In this document: positions 1 to 5,824 of the stretch, piece after piece
How the letters are laid out: every line of letters begins with the position of its first letter
Numbering within the stretch: position 1 is the stretch's first letter
NCBI GenBank assembly: GCA_027311205.1
Contig: DAICZI010000074.1
Span: 1-7,425, forward strand
DNA from: Beijerinckiaceae bacterium
Lineage (GTDB): Bacteria > Pseudomonadota > Alphaproteobacteria > Rhizobiales > Beijerinckiaceae
Direction of reading: 5' to 3'
Length of the DNA: 7,425 nt
Translations under genes and position numbers: made by a program
The notes under the pieces: model-generated
Told to the model about the DNA's origin: nothing
Databases searched by the model: none
What the model saw: the letters and a program-made list of their open reading frames with translations, nothing else

Positions 1-1
1 G

Positions 2-874
2 GCCCGCGCCACCCGCCTTGCAACCACCGGCGCGCTCGGGGCCAACGCGATTTTGAGCCCGGAGACTTTTGCGGGGATCGATCTTGCCGACGAGGCGCTG
101 GCCAGCGCACTGGCCAATGAAACCGTGCGACTGATCGCCATGACGCAGGGCGAAGCGCCCGATGGCGCGGTAACCCTGGCTGACTCCGCCACCGGCACCA
201 TGACGCTGGCCTTGCCGCGTGAGCCGCGCGGCGTCGACATGGCCCGGCTGATCACCTTTGAAATGACGCCCGATGGGCGGGCCATGCCGGTCGTGCAGGA
301 GCAGGCAACGCTGATCGCCGCCGCCATGGCGTTCATCGAGGCCACCCGCCTCGGGCCAGGTCATCGCCTCGTCACGTGCCTGCCGCCAGCCAGCCACGCC
401 GGGCTCGCCACCGGGCCGGTGGCGATGCTGCTTTGCGGCATGGGGTTGCACTATGTGTCGGAATTTTCGCGCCAGGGGCTGGCGCGCGCTGGCCGGGCAA
501 CGCCGCCCGCGACACTGCTGTTGCCCGCCCGTGTCATGGCAGCTTTGGCGGCAGAACCTGAGGCCGCGAAAGGTTGGCAATCCTTGCTGGCCCTCTCACG
601 CTGGCCTGCCGACGCCAGTTCCTATGCGCCGCCGCACGCGCTCACCATGCCCGCACCTTTGGCTGATATCCATGCTTTTGGTGAACGCGCCACAGTCTGT
701 ATCCCGCGCGATGCGCAGGGCCGCGCCCAGGCGCTGCCGCAAGCCCCGATCAGCATTGCCCTCAACGGCGCTCGCTTCACCGCCCTATCCATCGGGGAGA
801 GCGCAACGGGCACCATTGCGCTCGCCGGGGCGGCGGTGAGCGGCCTGCATCAGCAGGGCCGCGCTACACCCTGA
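2..874 (+). CDS. Divergent AMP-binding (adenylate-forming) family protein, 3' part, probably catalytically degenerate
   Basis: The reading frame is open from the left edge (first full codon at 2) to a TGA at 872-874, giving 290 visible residues; the true start lies outside the window. An internal TTG at 53 has no Shine-Dalgarno and is not needed as a start. The protein follows the order of the acyl-CoA synthetase/AMP-ligase core. An ITF segment (visible residues about 84-86) sits where the TSGTTGxPKG phosphate loop should be, but there it reads EMTPDGRAMPV, without the Ser/Thr-rich loop or its Lys. LPPASHAGLATGP (about 127-139) matches the L-P-x-x-H-x-x-G-L motif, HAFGERA (about 224-230) replaces the YGxTE motif, and GTIALAGAAVSG (about 270-281) matches the GEIxxRGPxVxxGY strand. 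The protein ends there, without the hinge and the C-terminal lid domain that carries the catalytic Lys. I infer a non-catalytic or altered homologue. Substrate and role are unknown; a decaying gene is the alternative. Confidence 0.6.
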   Translation, partial: ARATRLATTGALGANAILSPETFAGIDLADEALASALANETVRLIAMTQGEAPDGAVTLADSATGTMTLALPREPRGVDMARLITFEMTPDGRAMPVVQEQATLIAAAMAFIEATRLGPGHRLVTCLPPASHAGLATGPVAMLLCGMGLHYVSEFSRQGLARAGRATPPATLLLPARVMAALAAEPEAAKGWQSLLALSRWPADASSYAPPHALTMPAPLADIHAFGERATVCIPRDAQGRAQALPQAPISIALNGARFTALSIGESATGTIALAGAAVSGLHQQGRATP

Positions 875-889
875 GCGGCCTGGATGCGC

Positions 890-2230
890 CTATTCTTCCA
901 GCGGCTTGAACAATTCTTCGCGTGTGACGGCGCGGTCAGTCACCTTCGCCTGGCGGATAATGTGATCGACAACTTTATCCTCAAAGATCGGGGCGCGCAG
1001 CTCGGCCATCGCCTGTTCGTTCTTCATGTAATAGTCGATGACTTCGCGTTCCTGGCCGGGGAATGATCGGGCGCGGCGGAACAAGGCCTCACGCAGTTCT
1101 TCTTCCGTGATCTCGACCTTGGTCTTTTCGCCGACATCAGCCAGCACCAGGCCAAGCCGCACACGGCGCTCGGCGATCTTGTGATATTCCGCCTTGGCGG
1201 CCTCCTCAGTGGTGTCGTCATCGGCATAGCTGCGGCCAGACGCCTTCTGCTCGGCCTCCGCCTGACGCCAGATGTTGGAAAATTCAGCCTCGACCAGACC
1301 TTCCGGCAGTTCGAAGGAATATTGCTTGTCGAGCACATCGAGCAGCGCGCGCTTCAATTTGTCGCGGCCCATATTGTCATGGTCGCGCTGCAAATTCTCG
1401 CGCACCGAGGTTTTCAGCTCGGCCAATCCCTCAAAACCAAAAGTCTTGGCGAAGGCATCGTCCATTTCGAAAGGCTCGGGGGCAGCAATCGCAAAAGCCT
1501 TGACGTCGAAGGTCACGGCCTGACCAGCCAGCTTGGCCACGGTATAGGCTTCAGGGAATGTTACATTGAGAACGCGCTCCTCATCGGCCTTGATGCCGAC
1601 AAGCTGCTGCTCGAAGCCGGGGATGAACTGATCGGAACCGATCACAACATCGACGCTGTCGCTGCTGCCGCCCTCAAAAGCCTCGCCATTGAGTTTGCCA
1701 CTGAAGCTGATCGTCACCTTGTCGCCATCTGCCGCCGCGCCGTCCTTGGGCGCATAGGTGCGGCTGCGCAGGGCAAGACGCTGCAAGGCGCTCTCAAGGT
1801 CACTGTCTTCCACCGGTGCCACCAGGCGTTCCAGCTCGATCGCCTCGAAACCGCCAGCCTCGAAAGTCGGCAGTGCTTCCATATTGATGGTGAAGCTCAG
1901 GTCGCCCTTGGCTTCCAGCACGCGCTCAATTTCGTCCCGATCTTCGGGCAGCGCGATTTTCGGCTCCATGGCGGCGCGCAGGCCGTGGTCTTGCAGGATT
2001 TTCTGGTTGGCCTCGCCAACCGCCTGCTGGATCACATCGCTCATGATGCTCTTGCCATAAAGGCGACGCAGATGCGCGGTCGGCACCTTGCCGGGGCGGA
2101 AGCCGTTGATGCGAACTTTGCCCTTCATCTCATCGAGTTGCTCGTCCAGACGCTTCGCCAGGTCACCGGCTGCCATCACCACCTTGAATTCGCGCTTCAG
2201 GCCATGGGAGGCCGTCTCGGTTACCTGCAT
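890..2230 (-). CDS. tig: Trigger factor, ribosome-associated chaperone and FKBP-type peptidyl-prolyl isomerase
   Basis: This 446-residue protein has the usual trigger factor length (about 430-450) and three-part layout. The N-terminal ribosome-docking domain (1 to about 120) carries the signature GFRPGKVP at 43-50, which contacts ribosomal protein L23. The FKBP-like prolyl isomerase domain (about 165-245) contains FSGKLNGEAFEGG and IGSDQFIPGFEQQLVGI. The helical C-terminal substrate-cradling domain (about 250-446) is rich in Glu, Lys and Arg and ends in FKPLEE. The chaperone acts in the cytoplasm at the ribosomal exit tunnel on emerging chains. I chose ATG at 2230 because AAGGTGG lies 8 nt upstream; the alternative in-frame GTG at 2242 overlaps that Shine-Dalgarno and would add four residues absent from typical MQVTET starts. 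tRNA-Leu lies 73 nt upstream on the same strand. The 3' end is convergent with the AMP-binding gene, 15 bp away. Confidence 0.98.
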   Translation of the reverse strand: MQVTETASHGLKREFKVVMAAGDLAKRLDEQLDEMKGKVRINGFRPGKVPTAHLRRLYGKSIMSDVIQQAVGEANQKILQDHGLRAAMEPKIALPEDRDEIERVLEAKGDLSFTINMEALPTFEAGGFEAIELERLVAPVEDSDLESALQRLALRSRTYAPKDGAAADGDKVTISFSGKLNGEAFEGGSSDSVDVVIGSDQFIPGFEQQLVGIKADEERVLNVTFPEAYTVAKLAGQAVTFDVKAFAIAAPEPFEMDDAFAKTFGFEGLAELKTSVRENLQRDHDNMGRDKLKRALLDVLDKQYSFELPEGLVEAEFSNIWRQAEAEQKASGRSYADDDTTEEAAKAEYHKIAERRVRLGLVLADVGEKTKVEITEEELREALFRRARSFPGQEREVIDYYMKNEQAMAELRAPIFEDKVVDHIIRQAKVTDRAVTREELFKPLEE

Positions 2231-2238
2231 GTCACAAT

Positions 2239-2245
2239 CCACCTT
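2239..2245 (-). promoter_or_regulatory. Shine-Dalgarno site of tig, decides the start
   Basis: On the minus strand the sequence AAGGTGG stands 8 nt before ATG at 2230. It overlaps the alternative GTG start at 2242, which rules that start out. Seen directly in the sequence. Confidence 0.8.
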
Positions 2246-2254
2246 GCCTGATCG

Positions 2255-2275
2255 GCCTGCTTCATAGGGGCAGGC
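2255..2275 (-). repeat. Inverted repeat over the tig -10 region
   Basis: GCCTGC and GCAGGC form perfect 6-bp arms around a 9-nt spacer that contains the putative -10 box of tig. In a transcript reading through from the tRNA gene this would fold as a short hairpin upstream of the Shine-Dalgarno. No T-run follows on the minus strand, so it is not an intrinsic terminator. It may be an operator or may be chance. Confidence 0.3.
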
Positions 2276-2288
2276 ACTCTATTGGAAA
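2261..2288 (-). promoter_or_regulatory. Possible sigma70-type promoter of tig
   Basis: Read on the minus strand, TTTCCA (2288-2283) is followed after 16 nt by TATGAA (2266-2261). Each box matches four of six consensus positions. Transcription would begin near 2254, giving a leader of about 25 nt before the ATG at 2230. The gene could also be reached by read-through from the tRNA-Leu promoter. The call rests on eye matching only. Confidence 0.3.
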
Positions 2289-2303
2289 CCAAAAAACTCG
2301 TAT

Positions 2304-2388
2304 TGGTGCGGGCGAAGGGACTCGAACCCCCACGATTTTCATCACCGGAACCTAAATCCGGCGCGTCTACCAGTTCCGCCACGCCCGC
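2304..2388 (-). tRNA. tRNA-Leu, anticodon UAG
   Basis: The minus strand folds as a complete class II tRNA of 85 nt with a gene-encoded CCA (2306-2304). The acceptor stem GCGGGCG pairs with CGCCCGC over 7 bp, followed by discriminator A. The D arm contains TGGCGGAACTGGTAGACGC, typical of tRNA-Leu. The anticodon stem CCGGA/TCCGG closes the loop TTTAGGT, which gives anticodon TAG. The variable arm TGATGAAAATCG forms a 4-bp stem capped by GAAA (one T-G wobble). The T arm is GGGGG, TTCGAGT, CCCTT, with two G-U pairs at the base. The long variable arm and the DNA anticodon TAG identify a leucine tRNA reading CUN codons. It lies 73 nt upstream of tig in the same direction. A run of six T (2296-2291 on the minus strand) follows the CCA after 7 nt. 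Confidence 0.97.
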
Positions 2389-2422
2389 CACTTTGCGCGT
2401 GTTGGCGCGCATCTCGCGGCGC

Positions 2423-2454
2423 TCTATAGCAATGCCTGCACCATTGCGCAGCAA
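2423..2454 (-). promoter_or_regulatory. Possible promoter of tRNA-Leu
   Basis: On the minus strand TTGCTG (2454-2449) lies upstream of TATAGA (2428-2423), the only AT-rich hexamer at a suitable distance from the tRNA 5' end at 2388. The spacing of 20 nt is longer than optimal; taking the -10 as GCTATA gives 18. The region between this -10 and the tRNA is GC-rich with a GCGCG/CGCGC repeat (2395-2399 and 2406-2410), perhaps a stringent-type discriminator. This is inferred. Confidence 0.3.
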
Positions 2455-2462
2455 AAAAATGA

Positions 2463-2478
2463 TGGTTTGCCCAAACCA
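2463..2478. promoter_or_regulatory. Palindromic operator candidate between the divergent tRNA-Leu and CoA-lyase promoters
   Basis: TGGTTTGCCCAAACCA is a perfect inverted repeat of 7-nt arms around a CC centre. It lies 66 bp upstream of the CoA ester lyase ATG, 9 bp upstream of the putative tRNA -35 box and 10 bp upstream of the putative lyase -35 box. This symmetry and position fit a dimeric repressor or activator site. No regulator gene is adjacent, and I cannot assign a factor. Confidence 0.45.
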
Positions 2479-2487
2479 AGTGCCAGC

Positions 2488-2516
2488 TTGCGCATGACAG
2501 CGCCTTGTATCTATGG
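2488..2516 (+). promoter_or_regulatory. Possible promoter of the CoA ester lyase gene
   Basis: TTGCGC (2488-2493) is separated by 17 nt from CTATGG (2511-2516), a spacing and weak -10 type often seen in alphaproteobacteria. Transcription would begin near 2523, about 22 nt before the ATG, leaving room for the GAGGA ribosome site. The match is modest. Confidence 0.3.
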
Positions 2517-2535
2517 CGAGGGCATCAATTTCAGC

Positions 2536-2540
2536 GAGGA
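2536..2540 (+). promoter_or_regulatory. Shine-Dalgarno site of the CoA ester lyase, decides the start
   Basis: GAGGA stands 4 nt before ATG at 2545. The longer reading with an ATG at 2467 has no such site, and its extra 26 residues look non-coding and lie across the palindrome and putative promoter, so the short start is preferred. Confidence 0.65.
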
Positions 2541-2544
2541 CAAC

Positions 2545-3588
2545 ATGAAATCACCGCGCGCCTATTTTGCTCCGCTCGCTTTGGGTGCACCAGCGCCCTT
2601 GCGCGAAATGCCCGCCCGCGTCGAGCGCATGATCCATTTTGTGCCACCCCATAATGACAAGCTGCGTGCCAGAGTGGGTGAGTTGATCGGCAGCGTTGAC
2701 GTCATTCTCGGCAATCTCGAAGATGCCGTTCCGGTCGATGCCAAGATCGCCGCGCGTCAGGGCTTCATCGCCATGGCCCGCGACAATGATTTTGGCGCGA
2801 CCGGCCTGTGGACGCGGGTCAATGCCCTGAATTCACCCTGGCTGCTCGATGATATCACGGAAATCGTTGCCGCCGTCGGCGACAAGCTCGATGTCATCAT
2901 GCTGCCCAAGGTCGAGGGTGCCTGGGACATTCATTATCTCGACCAGCTTTTGGCGCAGCTCGAAGCGCGCCACCATTTAGCGAAGCCGATCCTTATCCAC
3001 GCGATCCTGGAAACCGCCGAAGGGGTCAATAATGTTGTCGATATTGCCCGCGCCTCGCCGCGCATGCAGGGCATGAGTCTGGGGCCGGCCGATCTTGCCG
3101 CATCAAGGGCGATGAAAACCACACGGGTGGGCGGCGGCCATCCTGATTACCGTGTGCTGGCCGATTCTGCGGGCACCGAGCCACGCGCCCATTACCAGCA
3201 GGATCTCTGGCATTACACCATCGCCAAAATGGTCGATGCCTGCGCCGCGCAGGGCATCAAGCCTTTCTATGGCCCCTTCGGCGATTTTTCCGACCTTGCC
3301 GCCTGCGAGGTGCAGTTTCGCAATGCCTTTCTGATGGGCTGCGCGGGAGCCTGGACGCTGCATCCGAGCCAGATTGCCATAGCCAAACGGGTGTTTTCGC
3401 CCGATCCTGCCGAAGTCGCCTTCGCGCGGCGCATTCTCGCGGCCATGCCGGATGGCTCGGGGGCGGTGATGATCGACGGCAAGATGCAGGATGATGCGAC
3501 CTGGAAACAAGCCAAAGTGATGATTGATCTGGCTGACGAAGTGGCACGACGCGACCCTGATCTCGCCAGGCTTTATCAACCGGCTTGA
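2545..3588 (+). CDS. HpcH/HpaI aldolase/citrate lyase (CitE-like) family CoA ester lyase; probable L-malyl-CoA/beta-methylmalyl-CoA lyase
   Basis: This 347-residue TIM-barrel protein belongs to the CitE/malyl-CoA lyase family, which reversibly cleaves malyl-CoA to acetyl-CoA and glyoxylate, or beta-methylmalyl-CoA to propionyl-CoA and glyoxylate, using Mg2+. Visible motifs are GNLEDAVP (56-63), WTRVN with the likely catalytic Arg91, ILETAEG with metal ligand Glu156, [11 protein letters not shown] with metal ligand Asp183, GPFGDFSD (243-250) and HPSQ (273-276). Compared with the Rhodobacter and Methylobacterium malyl-CoA lyases I remember, the N terminus differs ([13 protein letters not shown] instead of the VPGS type) and the chain is longer, so it belongs to a separate subgroup, which I recall in several rhizobial genomes. 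The exact substrate is therefore inferred; a malyl-CoA thioesterase or another CoA ester lyase is possible. The gene stands alone, with no ethylmalonyl-CoA or serine-cycle genes nearby; hspQ follows after 82 bp. Confidence 0.88.
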   Translation: MKSPRAYFAPLALGAPAPLREMPARVERMIHFVPPHNDKLRARVGELIGSVDVILGNLEDAVPVDAKIAARQGFIAMARDNDFGATGLWTRVNALNSPWLLDDITEIVAAVGDKLDVIMLPKVEGAWDIHYLDQLLAQLEARHHLAKPILIHAILETAEGVNNVVDIARASPRMQGMSLGPADLAASRAMKTTRVGGGHPDYRVLADSAGTEPRAHYQQDLWHYTIAKMVDACAAQGIKPFYGPFGDFSDLAACEVQFRNAFLMGCAGAWTLHPSQIAIAKRVFSPDPAEVAFARRILAAMPDGSGAVMIDGKMQDDATWKQAKVMIDLADEVARRDPDLARLYQPA

Positions 3589-3607
3589 GCGGGCGGTTAA
3601 GCTTCAC

Positions 3608-3632
3608 GAGCCTTTGATGTGGCATTAGGCTC
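3608..3632. repeat. Inverted repeat between the CoA lyase gene and hspQ
   Basis: GAGCCT (3608-3613) and AGGCTC (3627-3632) are perfect 6-bp arms around a 13-nt spacer. The repeat overlaps the putative -35 box of hspQ. It lacks a following T-run, so a terminator role for the lyase gene is doubtful and an operator role is only possible. Confidence 0.25.
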
Positions 3633-3647
3633 CAAGGCTGATAAAAT
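3619..3647 (+). promoter_or_regulatory. Possible promoter of hspQ
   Basis: GTGGCA (3619-3624, four of six consensus positions) is followed after 17 nt by TAAAAT (3642-3647, five of six). Transcription would begin near 3654, just before the AAAAGG ribosome site. Because hspQ is a heat-shock gene in enterobacteria I looked for a sigma32-like box: TTGATG at 3614 is present, but its spacing to the AT-rich element (22 nt) is too long to support one. Confidence 0.35.
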
Positions 3648-3670
3648 ACGGTGGAAAAGGTGATGAGCGC

Positions 3671-4000
3671 ATGAAACAGCGAATGGCGAAATTTGGGATA
3701 GGCGCGGTGGTGCGACACCGAAAATATCAGTTTCGCGGCGTGATTTTCGACGTCGATCCAGTATTCTCCAATACCGAGGAATGGTGGTTGTCGATCCCCG
3801 AGGACGTACGTCCACGCAAGGACCAGCCATTTTATCATCTCTTCGCCGAGAATGCCGAAACTGAATATGTCGCCTATGTTTCGGAACAGAACCTGCTGCC
3901 AGACCTCTCCGGCGAGCCGCTGCGCCATGCGCAGGTGGAGGAATTGTTCACCCGCAACCCTGACGGCACCTATGCGGTGCGTGCCAGCCTGCGCAATTAG
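3671..4000 (+). CDS. hspQ: Heat shock protein HspQ (YccV-like, hemimethylated-DNA-binding domain)
   Basis: This 109-residue protein has the full length and core of the HspQ/YccV family: FGIGAVVRHRKYQFRGVIFDVDP (8-30), NTEEWWLSIPEDVRPRKDQPFYHLF (34-58), ETEYVAYVSEQNLLPD (63-78) and GEPLRHAQVEELF (81-93). In enterobacteria HspQ is heat-induced; it has been described as promoting degradation of a mutant DnaA protein, as binding hemimethylated DNA, and as a substrate-specificity factor for Lon protease. The function here is inferred by family. ATG at 3671 is preceded by AAAAGG 10 nt upstream; the in-frame ATG at 3683 would remove only four residues and has no site of its own. It lies between the CoA ester lyase gene (82 bp upstream) and gatB (180 bp downstream), with a plausible promoter of its own. 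Confidence 0.95.
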   Translation: MKQRMAKFGIGAVVRHRKYQFRGVIFDVDPVFSNTEEWWLSIPEDVRPRKDQPFYHLFAENAETEYVAYVSEQNLLPDLSGEPLRHAQVEELFTRNPDGTYAVRASLRN

Positions 4001-4119
4001 CCTGACATTATTGAGCGTAACCGGGGCGCAGTGAGCCTTGAAATGCCGTTTCGGCGGGCGTGGCGGGGTGGCATGTGGCGCTCGGGACGCATCCATCGAG
4101 GTTGCGCGAGCCCCCCTGA

Positions 4120-4148
4120 TTGCCAAACACCCGCCATGGCCTTATCAA
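4120..4148 (+). promoter_or_regulatory. Probable sigma70-type promoter of gatB
   Basis: TTGCCA (4120-4125, five of six consensus positions) is followed after exactly 17 nt by TATCAA (4143-4148, four of six). Transcription would begin near 4155, about 26 nt before ATG 4181. This supports the 4181 start over all upstream in-frame starts, including ATG 4136, which would lie inside the promoter. Confidence 0.5.
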
Positions 4149-4180
4149 ACCGCGTTCACGCATCCGGATACGCCCAGCCC

Positions 4181-5668
4181 ATGACCTCCTCCCCGCTCGA
4201 TCTCCGCAAAGCTGATCCAAGAAAGTTCATTCCCGGCGCGTCCGGCGATTGGGAGATCATCTGCGGCCTTGAGATTCATGCGCAGGTGTCGTCGCATTCG
4301 AAACTGTTTTCGGGGGCCTCGACCGGCTTTGGCGCCGAGGCCAACAGCCATGTTTCGCTGGTCGATGCCGCCATGCCCGGCATGTTGCCGGTGCTCAATG
4401 AGGAATGCGTCAAGCAGGCGGTGCGCACCGGGCTTGGCCTGAAGGCCGAGATCAACCAGCGCTCGACCTTCGACCGCAAGAATTACTTTTATCCCGATCT
4501 GCCGCAGGGTTATCAGATTTCGCAGTATAAAAGCCCCATCGTCGGCGAGGGCGAGGTTGTGGTGGATGTCACCCCCTCCGAGCAGATCGTTGTGCGCATC
4601 GAGCGCCTGCATCTGGAGCAGGACGCCGGCAAATCCCTGCACGACCAGAGCCCGACGCTCAGCTATGTCGATCTCAACCGCTCCGGCGTCGCCTTGATGG
4701 AAATTGTCTCGAAGCCCGACATCCGCTCGGCCGAGGAAGCCCGTGCCTATGTCACCAAGCTGCGCACCATCATGCGCTATCTGGGCACGTGCGATGGCAA
4801 TATGGAGGAAGGCTCGCTGCGCGCCGATGTCAATGTGTCGGTGCGCCGCCCCGGCGAGGAACTGGGCACGCGCTGCGAAATCAAGAACGTCAATTCCATT
4901 CGCTTCATTGGCCAGGCGATTGATGCCGAAGCCCGCCGCCAGATCGCCATTCTGGAAGATGGTGGCGCGATTGCGCAGGAAACCCGCCTCTTTGACCCCG
5001 CCAAAGGCGAAACGAGGGCCATGCGCTCGAAGGAAGAGGCGCATGACTACCGCTATTTCCCCGATCCCGACCTGCTGCCGCTGGAATTTGACGCGGATTT
5101 CATCGAGGCGCTGCGCGCAAAACTGCCCGAATTGCCCGACGCCAAAAAGGCCCGGTTCATGCAGGCCTATGGCCTGGCGTCCTATGACGCCGGCGTGCTG
5201 GTGATGGAGCGCGAAGCGGCGGATTATTTTGAAAACGTCGCCAGGGGCCGCGATGGCAAGCTTGCCGCCAATTGGGTGATCAACGAACTTTTTGGCCGTC
5301 TCAACAAGGAAGGGCTCGATGTGACGCGCGCGCCGGTGAGCGCCGCGCAACTGGGCGCGATCATTGATCTCATCGGCTCTGGCGCCATCTCCGGCAAGAT
5401 TGCCAAAGACTTGTTCGAGATCGTCTGGACGGAGGGCGGCGACCCCGCCGCCATCGTCGCGGAGCGCGGCTTGCGGCAGGTCACCGATACCGGCGCAATT
5501 GAAGCTGCCGTCGATGCCATCATCGCCGCCAACCCTGACAAAGTGGCGCAGGCTCAGGCCAAGCCAACGATGCTTGGCTGGTTTGTCGGCCAGGTGATGA
5601 AAGAGACCGCCGGCAAGGCCAACCCGCAGGCCGTCAATGACATGCTGAAGCAGAAGCTGGGGATTTAG
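4181..5668 (+). CDS. gatB: Aspartyl/glutamyl-tRNA(Asn/Gln) amidotransferase subunit B
   Basis: This 495-residue protein is GatB, the subunit of the GatCAB complex that phosphorylates the side-chain carboxylate of Glu-tRNA(Gln) or Asp-tRNA(Asn) with ATP and transfers ammonia from the GatA channel. Visible landmarks are GLEIHAQV (29-36, with the likely metal-site Glu and His), [18 protein letters not shown] (98-115), LEQDAGK (145-151), the family signature [17 protein letters not shown] (164-180), [10 protein letters not shown] (214-223), CEIKNVNS (232-239) and [10 protein letters not shown] (289-298), followed by the helical GatB/YqeY tail, which binds tRNA (about 345-495). The frame is open upstream to 4001, but residues coded there are Arg/Trp/Cys-rich and unlike GatB, so ATG 4181 is chosen. 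No clear Shine-Dalgarno precedes it, which is unusual. GatC and GatA are not in the window. The organism presumably uses indirect Gln and/or Asn charging. Confidence 0.97.
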   Translation: MTSSPLDLRKADPRKFIPGASGDWEIICGLEIHAQVSSHSKLFSGASTGFGAEANSHVSLVDAAMPGMLPVLNEECVKQAVRTGLGLKAEINQRSTFDRKNYFYPDLPQGYQISQYKSPIVGEGEVVVDVTPSEQIVVRIERLHLEQDAGKSLHDQSPTLSYVDLNRSGVALMEIVSKPDIRSAEEARAYVTKLRTIMRYLGTCDGNMEEGSLRADVNVSVRRPGEELGTRCEIKNVNSIRFIGQAIDAEARRQIAILEDGGAIAQETRLFDPAKGETRAMRSKEEAHDYRYFPDPDLLPLEFDADFIEALRAKLPELPDAKKARFMQAYGLASYDAGVLVMEREAADYFENVARGRDGKLAANWVINELFGRLNKEGLDVTRAPVSAAQLGAIIDLIGSGAISGKIAKDLFEIVWTEGGDPAAIVAERGLRQVTDTGAIEAAVDAIIAANPDKVAQAQAKPTMLGWFVGQVMKETAGKANPQAVNDMLKQKLGI

Positions 5669-5725
5669 CGCACCAGCCGCAACAGCCTCCGCAAAGCGCG
5701 ACCCCGAAATACAATGTTCGCGGCG

Positions 5726-5754
5726 CTGGCATTGGCGAACCTCGTGCTTATATA
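5726..5754 (+). promoter_or_regulatory. Probable promoter of the Old Yellow Enzyme gene
   Basis: CTGGCA (5726-5731, four of six consensus positions) is followed after 17 nt by TATATA (5749-5754), the most AT-rich element in the gap between gatB and the oxidoreductase gene. Transcription would begin near 5761 and give a leader of about 64 nt. Confidence 0.45.
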
Positions 5755-5763
5755 GGCTCTACC

Positions 5764-5789
5764 CGCTGGAGGCCTCGCGCCTTTCAGCG
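5764..5789 (+). repeat. Leader hairpin upstream of the Old Yellow Enzyme gene
   Basis: In RNA, 5764-5772 (CGCUGGAGG) can pair with 5781-5789 (CUUUCAGCG) over 9 bp including two G-U pairs, around an 8-nt loop. It starts about 3 nt after the predicted transcription start. No T-run follows. It may protect the 5' end or be incidental. An 8-bp palindrome GAGGCCTC (5769-5776) lies within it. Confidence 0.3.
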
Positions 5790-5824
5790 CCCCTCGCATC
5801 CTTGCCAACACCACAGGACAATCC

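Noticed and set aside
875..905. Bidirectional terminator between the convergent AMP-binding gene and tig
   Set aside because: Only a 5-bp CTGGA/TCCAG repeat with a 12-nt loop is present, with no T-runs, and it overlaps the tig stop codon.
1181..2251. Long + strand ORF (356 codons) across tig
   Set aside because: It is antisense to trigger factor, which has all family motifs and a good ribosome site. The product is His/Leu-rich and unlike any protein I know; such shadows are common in GC-rich genes.
2467..2544. N-terminal extension of the CoA ester lyase from ATG 2467
   Set aside because: It has no ribosome site, starts inside the palindrome and crosses the likely promoter. Homologues I remember begin MKSPR.
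3257..4126. Minus strand ORF of 289 codons spanning the lyase 3' end and hspQ
   Set aside because: It crosses two well-supported genes and their intergenic gap. Its composition (runs of Arg, Pro, His and Ser) is typical of a shadow frame.
4031..4180. 50-residue N-terminal extension of GatB from GTG 4031
   Set aside because: The residues are Arg/Trp/Cys-rich and unlike GatB, and a good promoter lies inside the segment.
3998..4181. HspQ-GatB fusion by TAG readthrough or recoding
   Set aside because: A shared frame has a one-in-three chance of arising at random. No pyrrolysine-type or other recoding signal is visible, and both proteins are complete on their own.
4145..5350. Minus strand ORF of 401 codons opposite gatB
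   Set aside because: It is the antisense shadow of the highly conserved gatB frame, with no ribosome site or recognisable motif.
5669..5725. Terminator after gatB
   Set aside because: Only short GC-rich matches (AGCGC/GCGCT) far apart can be found, without a T-tract.
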